Notes under the pieces: model-generated
Seen by the model: only the letters and a program-made list of their open reading frames with translations
Told to the model about the DNA's origin: nothing
The model's database searches: none
Part shown: in pieces, positions 23,484 to 29,661 of the stretch
Layout of the letters: every line of letters begins with the position of its first letter
Numbering within the stretch: position 1 is the stretch's first letter
Assembly (NCBI GenBank): GCA_031400955.1
Contig: JANNQW010000414.1
Location: 1 to 32,732, forward strand
Direction of reading: 5' to 3'
DNA: 32,732 nt
Origin: VFKE01 sp031400955
GTDB lineage: Bacteria > Verrucomicrobiota > Verrucomicrobiia > Verrucomicrobiales > Verrucomicrobiaceae
Made by a program: the position numbers and the translations under genes

Positions 23484-24602
23484 ATGAACCTCAGCCACCG
23501 CACCATCACCCAGATTGGCCGCTACCGAGACATGGATCTGACGGGCGTCGCGCCGGACACATTGCTCAAGCTCTACCAGCAGATGCTCCGCCTCCGGCGC
23601 ATGGAGGAAGCCATGCATCAGGAATATCATCCAGCGGACGAGATGCGCTGTCCGATCCATTTCTGCATCGGCCAGGAATCGATCCCCGCCGCGCTCTCGC
23701 TGCATGTAAAACCGGATGACTATCTGTTCAGCCACCACCGCTCACACGGCTACTACTTCGCCAAGGGAAGCCCCTTGCGCGAACTCTTCGCCGAGATTTA
23801 CGGCAAGGTCACCGGCTCCAGCGGCGGCAAGGCCGGCTCGCAAGACATCTCGCACTCGGAAACGAATTTCTACAGCGGTGCCATCTTGGCCGGCGCTGTC
23901 AGCATCGCCGTCGGTGCCGCCTTCGGCTTCAAGCACCAGAAGACCCGACAGATCAGTATCTCCGGCTTCGGCGAAGGCTGCACCGATGAAGGAGCGTTCT
24001 GGGAAGCCATGAACTACTCGGGCAAACAAAAGCTGCCCGTGCTTTTCCTCTGCGAGAACAACCGTTACGCCACCTTTTCCGATCAACTCAAGCGACAGGC
24101 GCAGGACAACATCTCCGAGCGCGTCCGACCCTTCGGCGTGCGCGCCACCACAATCTTCGGCAACGACACCGTTCTAGCCTGGCGCACGATCGGAGCCGAA
24201 ATCGAACGCCTGCGCAACGGTGACGGCCCCACTCTCATTGAGGCATATACCTATCGTTGGAACAGCCACGTCGGTCCCGAGGACGACGGGGCCAACGCCT
24301 ACCGCAGTGCGGAGGAGATGACCTTCTGGAAAAATAACTGCCCAATTGCGCTGCTGGGCGAGAAGATCCGCGATGCCGGCTTGTTCAATGATGAACTTTC
24401 CGCACGCTATGAATCCGAAGTGGCCGCCGAGATCGCCGCCAATTTCAAGTTCGCCAAAGAAAGCCCCTTCCCGACCGACACTCATTGGCGCCAGATGAAC
24501 TACGATGACGCCACCCCTCTCGCCGACAAGCTCCTCGGAGTTGCCGTCGGCGGCGGATCCTTTAACCAATATCAAGACGAAGCCAGGCTCGGTCCTTACT
24601 GA
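23484..24602 (+). CDS. Thiamine-diphosphate enzyme, E1 component alpha-like subunit
   Basis: A 372-residue homologue of 2-oxoacid dehydrogenase E1 alpha. Conserved pieces are RLRRMEEAM (36-44), FCIGQESIPAALS (60-72), SHHRSHGYYFAKG (83-95), GKAGSQD and the TPP-binding motif from FGEGCTDEGAFWEAMN to LFLCENNRYA, with NN at 192-193. The usual G-D-G is G-E-G here (Glu164), so the Mg ligand is changed from Asp to Glu. No E2 or E3 gene is near, and the neighbours are sugar genes, so it probably does not feed a dehydrogenase complex. An acyloin-type or transketolase-like reaction adding or removing a two-carbon unit on a sugar is possible (inference). The ATG at 23484 matches the start of the conserved region; an ATG at 23439 adds 15 residues. 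Confidence 0.92.
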   Translation: MNLSHRTITQIGRYRDMDLTGVAPDTLLKLYQQMLRLRRMEEAMHQEYHPADEMRCPIHFCIGQESIPAALSLHVKPDDYLFSHHRSHGYYFAKGSPLRELFAEIYGKVTGSSGGKAGSQDISHSETNFYSGAILAGAVSIAVGAAFGFKHQKTRQISISGFGEGCTDEGAFWEAMNYSGKQKLPVLFLCENNRYATFSDQLKRQAQDNISERVRPFGVRATTIFGNDTVLAWRTIGAEIERLRNGDGPTLIEAYTYRWNSHVGPEDDGANAYRSAEEMTFWKNNCPIALLGEKIRDAGLFNDELSARYESEVAAEIAANFKFAKESPFPTDTHWRQMNYDDATPLADKLLGVAVGGGSFNQYQDEARLGPY

Positions 24603-24620
24603 TCCCCTTCCCCTCATCCA

Positions 24621-24644
24621 CTTTTCACTTACACCTTTTCACTT
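24621..24644 (+). repeat. Direct repeat in the E1 alpha/beta gap
   Basis: The decamer CTTTTCACTT occurs at 24621-24630 and again at 24635-24644, a period of 14 bp, just before the GTG start of the E1 beta gene. A near copy (CTTTTCACT followed by ACACCT) lies in the leader of the CDGSH gene at about 8115-8129. No Shine-Dalgarno is seen in this gap. Confidence 0.7.
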
Positions 24645-24652
24645 CCCCGCCT

Positions 24653-25630
24653 GTGTCCCGCCAGCTTTCCTATGCCAAGGCCATCCTCGAAGCCACTGAT
24701 CAAGCTATGAGCTTGAGTCCGGACGTGATCGTGCTCGGCCAGCTCGTCGATACTCAGTCCGGCATCTTCGGCACCACTACCGGCTTGGTGGACAAATACG
24801 GTTCCGAACGCGTGCAGGATTTTCCGGTCGCAGAAAATCTCATGACCGCCACCGCCATGGGTGCTGCGCTCACCGGCTTGAGACCCGTCATCTGCCATCA
24901 GCGTCTCGACTTCATGATTTACTCGCTCGACGCCATCGTAAACTGGCTCGGCCTGTGGCGCTTCAAGTCGAACATGAAATCGGCAATGCCCGTCACCATC
25001 CGCACCATCGTCGGGAAAGGATGGGGCCAGGGTCCGCAACATTCGAAGAACCTTCAATCGTGGTTCGCCCACATCCCCGGCATCCGCGTCGCCGTGCCCT
25101 CCACCGCCTACGACGCCAAGGGCCTGCTGCTTGAAAGCATCCTCGGCGAGACTCCCACAATATTCGTCGAAGGTCGCGGCCTCTACTCCATGACGGACGA
25201 GGTTCCGGAACAACCCTTTCGCGTGCGCTTCGGCCAGGCTGCCGTGCGTCGCGAAGGCAGCGATGCTACCGTCGTCGCCATCGGTCTCATGGTGCCGCTG
25301 GCCCTGCGCGCCGCTGCTCTTTTGGAAAAGGAAGGCATCAGTGTCGAAGTCGTCGATCCACGCACCATCGCACCCCTCGACCGCAAAACGATCTGTGACT
25401 CCGCATTTAAGACGCGCAGGCTCATCGTGGCCGACGGCACCTGGCACTCCTTCGGTTCCGCCTCCGAGATCATCACCAGCGTGGTGGAAAATCTCGGCGA
25501 TAAGTTGAAGGCCAAACCCGTGCGTGTGACACTACCTGACAGCCACACACCCATGAGCAGCGCGCTGGAACCTGAATATTATCCCGACGAACACGATATC
25601 GTCTCCGCTGTCCGTTCGACTCTCAAGTGA
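24653..25630 (+). CDS. Thiamine-diphosphate enzyme, E1 component beta-like subunit
   Basis: A 325-residue homologue of E1 beta (transketolase pyrimidine-binding plus C-terminal domain). It has FPVAENLMTATAMGAALTG, in which the Glu of VAEN is the TPP N1' activator, then QHSKNLQSWFAHIPGIRVAVPST (seen as QHSKNLQ and WFAHIPG), DAKGLLLESI, and the C-terminal VVDPRTIAPLDRKTI. The beta subunit pairs with E1 alpha in an alpha2beta2 tetramer with TPP at the interface, so both genes are needed together. The start is GTG at 24653 and the gene follows E1 alpha after 50 bp holding a short direct repeat. Like its partner it lacks an E2 acyl acceptor nearby, suggesting a sugar-directed ketol or decarboxylation reaction. 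Confidence 0.94.
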   Translation: MSRQLSYAKAILEATDQAMSLSPDVIVLGQLVDTQSGIFGTTTGLVDKYGSERVQDFPVAENLMTATAMGAALTGLRPVICHQRLDFMIYSLDAIVNWLGLWRFKSNMKSAMPVTIRTIVGKGWGQGPQHSKNLQSWFAHIPGIRVAVPSTAYDAKGLLLESILGETPTIFVEGRGLYSMTDEVPEQPFRVRFGQAAVRREGSDATVVAIGLMVPLALRAAALLEKEGISVEVVDPRTIAPLDRKTICDSAFKTRRLIVADGTWHSFGSASEIITSVVENLGDKLKAKPVRVTLPDSHTPMSSALEPEYYPDEHDIVSAVRSTLK

Positions 25631-25649
25631 AGCACCCGACCGCTCTAAG

Positions 25650-26312
25650 ATGGCCTACTTCGATTTCTTCCAGCAGGTCCATTCGGGCACAAAGCGCGAC
25701 TACCTCGCGCGCGTGCTCGCGGGCGACAAGGCGGAGTTCGCCACCATCGCCAAACGCTTCGACAAAGACTATTGGGACGGCAACCGCAATACCGGCTACG
25801 GCGGCTACCATTACGACGGTCGCTGGTTCGACGTCGCCCAGCGCATGGCCGCGCATTACGGCCTAAAAGCTGGCGACCGTATTCTCGACATCGGTTGCGG
25901 CAAAGGATTTCTCCTTCACGAATTCAACCGCGCCGTGCCCGGCGTGGAGATCACCGGCCTCGATATCTCCGCCTACGCGATCGAGCACGCGATGGACGAC
26001 GTGAAACCGCATCTCCAGCTGGGCAACGCCACGCAACTGCCATTTCCCGACAAGTCCTTCGATCTCGTCGTCTCCATCAACACCCTCCACAATCTGCGTC
26101 TGCCCGATTTGGACAAGGCCCTACGCGAGATTGAGCGCGTGGGTCGCGGCGGCAAATACATCCTCATGGACAGCTACCGCACGGAGCAGGAGAAGGTGAA
26201 CCTCCTCTACTGGCAGCTTACCTGCGAATGCTTCTTCACTCCAGAGGAGTGGGAATGGCTTTTCAAAAAATGCGGTTATACTGGCGACTACGGTTGCATC
26301 TATTTCGAATGA
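25650..26312 (+). CDS. SAM-dependent methyltransferase, class I
   Basis: A 220-residue Rossmann methyltransferase. Motif I is ILDIGCGKGFLLHEF (about 78-92), the acidic end of strand 2 is ITGLDIS, motif II/III shows as GNATQLPFPDKSFDLVVSINTLHNL (split around 130), and GGKYILMDSY is motif post-III. The N-terminal 60 residues, rich in Tyr and Trp (FDKDYWDGNRNTGYGGYHY), look like a substrate-specific cap. In this operon it probably methylates a sugar hydroxyl or amino group, at the nucleotide-sugar or lipid-linked stage. It starts 19 bp after the E1 beta stop, and the next methyltransferase follows after 13 bp. Confidence 0.93.
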   Translation: MAYFDFFQQVHSGTKRDYLARVLAGDKAEFATIAKRFDKDYWDGNRNTGYGGYHYDGRWFDVAQRMAAHYGLKAGDRILDIGCGKGFLLHEFNRAVPGVEITGLDISAYAIEHAMDDVKPHLQLGNATQLPFPDKSFDLVVSINTLHNLRLPDLDKALREIERVGRGGKYILMDSYRTEQEKVNLLYWQLTCECFFTPEEWEWLFKKCGYTGDYGCIYFE

Positions 26313-26325
26313 ACCTACTCCGCGA

Positions 26326-27015
26326 ATGAACCCGCAAGACCCCGGCACCCGTGAGCCGCAATACCAGCGCTCCATCGACCTCCTCAAGGAACAGGGGCTC
26401 ACACCCCTTGGCCTGATGACCAACCAGGCCTGGCAGGACGACCCCAAGCACCTCCTCTTTACGCTTTCACGCTACAAATTCGTCGCCAAGATGCTCGCCG
26501 GACGCGAGCACGTCCTGGAAGTTGGCTGCGCCGACGCTTGGGCCACGCGCATCGTCGTGCAGGCCGTGCAGAAACTCACCGCCACCGACTTCGACCCCGT
26601 CTTTGTTGACGATGTCCGCCAGCGCATGGATGAACGATGGAAGTTTGATGTCCAGCAGCACGACCTGCTCGCCAGCCCGATCCCAGGAAAATACGACGCC
26701 GCCTACGCCTTGGACGTCATCGAGCACATCCACCCGAAGGACGAACTCACCTTCACCGGCAACATTGTAAAATCGCTCGCGTCACACGGCGTGCTCCTGC
26801 TCGGCTGTCCCTCGCTCGAATCACAAGCTTATGCCTCGCCCCCTAGTAAAGCCGGCCACGTCAACTGCAAGACTGGCGACACCATGCGCACGCTGATCTC
26901 CCAATTTTTCCACAACGTCTTCATCTTCTCCATGAACGATGAAGTCATTCACACCGGCTACCACCCCATGGCCCATTATATCATTGGCCTCGGCTGCACA
27001 CGGAAAGATGCATGA
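26326..27015 (+). CDS. SAM-dependent methyltransferase, class I
   Basis: A 229-residue protein unlike its neighbour except in fold. Motif I is HVLEVGCADAWATRIVV (about 62-78), the strand-2 acid is TATDFDP, and ALDVIEHIHPKDEL forms the catalytic-side strand with the frequent D-V-I-E-H-I signature of sugar O-methyltransferases. GVLLLGCPS follows at post-III. Members with this pattern act on sugars, but the position cannot be predicted. Its ATG follows the previous stop by 13 bp, and its own stop overlaps the GT2 ATG by four bases (ATGA). Confidence 0.92.
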   Translation: MNPQDPGTREPQYQRSIDLLKEQGLTPLGLMTNQAWQDDPKHLLFTLSRYKFVAKMLAGREHVLEVGCADAWATRIVVQAVQKLTATDFDPVFVDDVRQRMDERWKFDVQQHDLLASPIPGKYDAAYALDVIEHIHPKDELTFTGNIVKSLASHGVLLLGCPSLESQAYASPPSKAGHVNCKTGDTMRTLISQFFHNVFIFSMNDEVIHTGYHPMAHYIIGLGCTRKDA

Positions 27016-27788
27016 GCCAAACGCCCGTCATCCCTGAACCCGTGCCCGCCGGCGTGCTGGAGGAACTGGACCTCACGATGTTCGTCCCGTGCTATAACGA
27101 AGAGGAGCGGATCACGGGAACCTTGGAGACGATCAAGGCTGCGATGGCCGAAGTGGCCTGCACTTACGAAGTGATCGTGGTGGATGATGGATCGAAGGAT
27201 CGCACCTGCGAAAAAGTTGCGGAATTCCAGCAGCAGAACCCAGGCCTGACCGTGCGCCTGCGCAAGAACCCGCGCAACCTCGGCCTCGCCCGCAGTTTCG
27301 TGGAGACCTCGTTCCATGGGCGCGGCCGCTACTACCGGCTCGTCTGCGGCGACAATGTCGAGCCCAAGGAAACCATGGTTACGCTTCTGCGAATGATGGG
27401 ACAAGCTGATATGGTGCTCCCCTACTATCCGGTGTTGCCCGGCAAGAGCGTGGCGCGGCGTGCCATCTCGAAAACATTCACCATTCTCGTGGATTTCCTG
27501 AGCGGCTACTCAATCAACTATTATAACGGGTGCGCCCTCTACCGCCGCTTCCACGTCATGCGCTGGGCACCTTACAATTACGGGTTCGGCTTTCAGGCCG
27601 ACCTCATCACCATGCTCCTCAACGAGGGGGCGACCTACATCCAAGTGCCTGTGTCTGGACTTCACTATGTAAAAGAAGGCGGACGTTCGCCCCTCAATTT
27701 CCGCAACTTCGTCTCCACCGGGCACACGCTGTTTGAGATATTCCTCCGCCGATTGCAGCGCGCAATTTATCCGTCACGCAAATCCTGA
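27012..27788 (+). CDS. Family 2 glycosyltransferase, dolichol-phosphate-mannose synthase-like
   Basis: A 258-residue GT2 with a GT-A fold. It opens with DLTMFVPCYNEEERI (20-34), has VIVVDDGSKDRT (54-65), NPRNLGLARSF and the donor-metal region RLVCGDNVEPKE (108-119). The last is a C-G-D-N variant where many GT2 enzymes have D-x-D. There is no membrane segment, so it resembles the short DPM1-type enzymes, which transfer a sugar from a nucleotide donor to polyprenyl phosphate on the inner face of the membrane. That product is what the GtrA-like protein would flip and the GT-C proteins would use. The sugar made by this locus is the obvious candidate donor. Confidence 0.92.
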   Translation: MSQTPVIPEPVPAGVLEELDLTMFVPCYNEEERITGTLETIKAAMAEVACTYEVIVVDDGSKDRTCEKVAEFQQQNPGLTVRLRKNPRNLGLARSFVETSFHGRGRYYRLVCGDNVEPKETMVTLLRMMGQADMVLPYYPVLPGKSVARRAISKTFTILVDFLSGYSINYYNGCALYRRFHVMRWAPYNYGFGFQADLITMLLNEGATYIQVPVSGLHYVKEGGRSPLNFRNFVSTGHTLFEIFLRRLQRAIYPSRKS

Positions 27789-27791
27789 TCC

Positions 27792-28670
27792 ATGACCAAT
27801 GCAGTTGACAGCGATGGTCTCGCATCACTCTTGAGGTGCCCCAAAACCAAGGGAATTCTGACCCAGGATGGCACCCGGCTCATTTGCGAGGAATCGGGAT
27901 TTGAGGGCGAATTAACCGGCGATGTCGCGATCATGATGGCCTCAACTCACCGCTCGTTTTTTGACGACAAGCATGAGTTGATGCGAGAGGGACACGAGGC
28001 CGAGGGAGAACACCGGTTCTGCTACGAGCAACAGATGGCCCTGCTGGAGACATTCCTGACTCCTGGCATGATCGCGCTGGACATTGGCTGCGGCCCCGTG
28101 TTGCCTTACCGGAAGCCCGAAGGCGTAAAAATCATCGGTCTGGAGCCGTCCCTCCATTCGATCCGGGCGAATACCGGGTGTGATCTGCGTATATTCGGAA
28201 GTGCGCTAGCGGTTCCCCTGCCGGATAAAAGCATGGATGCAGTAATCTGCATTTACTCGATTCACCACATGGTCGGAGCGACCATCGCGGAGACCCGCAA
28301 CAACGTCAGGCAGGCCTTCCAGGAATTCGGCCGAGTGCTTAAACCCGGCGGGATGCTTTTCGTTTTTGAAATGACCCCGTTTTCCCCTTTTGCGCTCGCC
28401 CAGCAAATCTGTTGGAATGTCATGCGGCGGCTCATGCCTAACAAGCTTGACATGTATTTTTGGAAGGCCGATGCCATCATTGAATTAGCACGCCAGACTC
28501 TGCCAACGGGCGCTCAAGTTGAAAAAGTTTTCTTTGGCACCTCTGCCTTCACCATGTTTCCGCCTGCCTTTAGTCTTCCCTGGCTGCGCATCCCACGTCT
28601 GCTTTACCCCCTTGATGCCAAACTCTACAAATGGCATATGCCACGCACCAATGAGTCAAAGCCTGCCTGA
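27792..28670 (+). CDS. SAM-dependent methyltransferase with Trm112-like N-terminal segment
   Basis: At 292 residues it begins with a segment LLRCPKTKG...LIC resembling the Trm112-type zinc ribbon that often precedes methyltransferase domains. The usual C-P-x-C is only C-P-K-T, so metal binding is doubtful. The methyltransferase part has ALDIGCGPVLPYRKP (about 94-108), IIGLEPS as strand-2 acid, VPLPDKSMDAVICIYSIHHM (split near 148) and LKPGGMLFVFEM. The C-terminal part is hydrophobic and aromatic (TMFPPAFSLPWLRIPRLLYP), perhaps binding the membrane. It lies 3 bp after the GT2 stop. The target is probably a sugar or lipid-linked sugar (inference). Confidence 0.9.
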   Translation: MTNAVDSDGLASLLRCPKTKGILTQDGTRLICEESGFEGELTGDVAIMMASTHRSFFDDKHELMREGHEAEGEHRFCYEQQMALLETFLTPGMIALDIGCGPVLPYRKPEGVKIIGLEPSLHSIRANTGCDLRIFGSALAVPLPDKSMDAVICIYSIHHMVGATIAETRNNVRQAFQEFGRVLKPGGMLFVFEMTPFSPFALAQQICWNVMRRLMPNKLDMYFWKADAIIELARQTLPTGAQVEKVFFGTSAFTMFPPAFSLPWLRIPRLLYPLDAKLYKWHMPRTNESKPA

Positions 28671-28693
28671 ATGAGTCTCCCATTGCACTGCTG

Positions 28694-29200
28694 ATGTTGT
28701 ATTTACTTCTTATTGTCGCGCAGATTCTCGGACATTTTGGTCTTTACGCGGCCTGTCTGCGACAGAGACCGGCTTTTCGGAGCGAGCGAACCATCTTTCT
28801 TTACCATCTGTCCTCCTGGATTCTTTGCGTCACGATTTTTGGGGTGGCGGGTCTAATTAACGGTGGACTTCACCTTGCCGCCATAACGGGAGCCCTGGCC
28901 GGAAGCGTTCACGGTATTTACAGCCTCTCATTTCTCGAACTCTGGTCGTTGACCCAAGGGAGTTATTCCTTGTCCATACTTGCCGATATCTCGCGAGATT
29001 CGGGCCTTCACCTAACCCCCACACCTATTGATGATCTCGCTGATATCGGTCGCCAAAAGCGCAAATCAAGGGAGATCGCCCTGCACAAACTAGGGCTCCT
29101 GAACGAGCTAGGCGAACTTACTCGCGCTGGTCACATTGCAGCCTTCGCTCTGTCTCTTCTCATTGCATTTAGTAACGGCAGAAGCATAAATCACAGATGA
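28694..29200 (+). CDS. Small membrane protein with a winged-helix-like C-terminal tail, unknown function
   Basis: Not recognised. The 168-residue protein has three hydrophobic segments in its first half (approximately 2-20, 35-58 and 62-85), then a soluble part of about 60 residues (SRDSGLHLTPTPIDDL, HKLGLLNELGELTRAGHIAAF) and a short hydrophobic end. The stretch R-x-x-x-L-x-x-L-G-L-L-x-x-x-x-x-L-T-R-A-G resembles the wing part of winged-helix domains (GLL...LTxxG). The next gene has the same layout. It starts 23 bp after the methyltransferase and its stop overlaps the next ATG (ATGA). A joint role of the two with the YfhO protein is possible. Confidence 0.72.
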   Translation: MLYLLLIVAQILGHFGLYAACLRQRPAFRSERTIFLYHLSSWILCVTIFGVAGLINGGLHLAAITGALAGSVHGIYSLSFLELWSLTQGSYSLSILADISRDSGLHLTPTPIDDLADIGRQKRKSREIALHKLGLLNELGELTRAGHIAAFALSLLIAFSNGRSINHR

Positions 29201-29661
29201 TATTTCTGTCGATATTCCAGTCATTTGCGACTGTTGTCCTGGTTCATGCAGGATTGCGACATATCCGACCTTCCGGCAATAGCGTATTCCAGTTTCTTGT
29301 CGCAGCCCTCCTCGGAGTGACCACGCTCGCCGCCATCCTTTGGGTCCGACAGGCTACGCCATGGGAAATCGTAACCGCTATGGCAATGCTGGGCTTCATC
29401 TGCGAACTATATCTTTTCATGTTCACTTTCGTGATCGGCAGCGTTTCCATTGCCTTGTTATTTGAGAAGGCTGGCAGATCACCCCGCTCCGGGGCACGCA
29501 ACTGCGACCCTGCTCTCGCCATGCCCGAAGCCCGAATTGAACGCATGATCGAGTCAGGGCTGCTGCTGCGCTCCGCCCAAGGCTTGGTGATTACTCGACG
29601 GGGTAAAATGGTTCTGCTTATTCGCAACGGTCTGAGGTCCTTTTTTCATCATGATCACTGA
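29197..29661 (+). CDS. Small membrane protein with a winged-helix-like C-terminal tail, unknown function
   Basis: Not recognised. This 154-residue protein has three hydrophobic stretches (approximately 2-20, 33-50 and 58-88) and a cytoplasmic-looking tail with MPEARIERMIESGLLLRSA and GLVITRRGKMVLL. The R-x-x-x-M-x-x-S-G-L-L ... L-V-I-T-R-R-G-K pattern repeats what is seen at the end of the preceding protein and is like the end of winged-helix domains. The two may be distant duplicates. The gene overlaps the preceding stop by four bases and runs 11 bases into the YfhO gene, so the three are co-translated. Confidence 0.72.
   Translation: MIFLSIFQSFATVVLVHAGLRHIRPSGNSVFQFLVAALLGVTTLAAILWVRQATPWEIVTAMAMLGFICELYLFMFTFVIGSVSIALLFEKAGRSPRSGARNCDPALAMPEARIERMIESGLLLRSAQGLVITRRGKMVLLIRNGLRSFFHHDH

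Noticed and set aside
23484..25630. Calling the E1 pair pyruvate dehydrogenase
   Set aside because: No E2/E3 genes in the window, an altered G-D-G motif and a sugar-gene context make the standard function unsupported.
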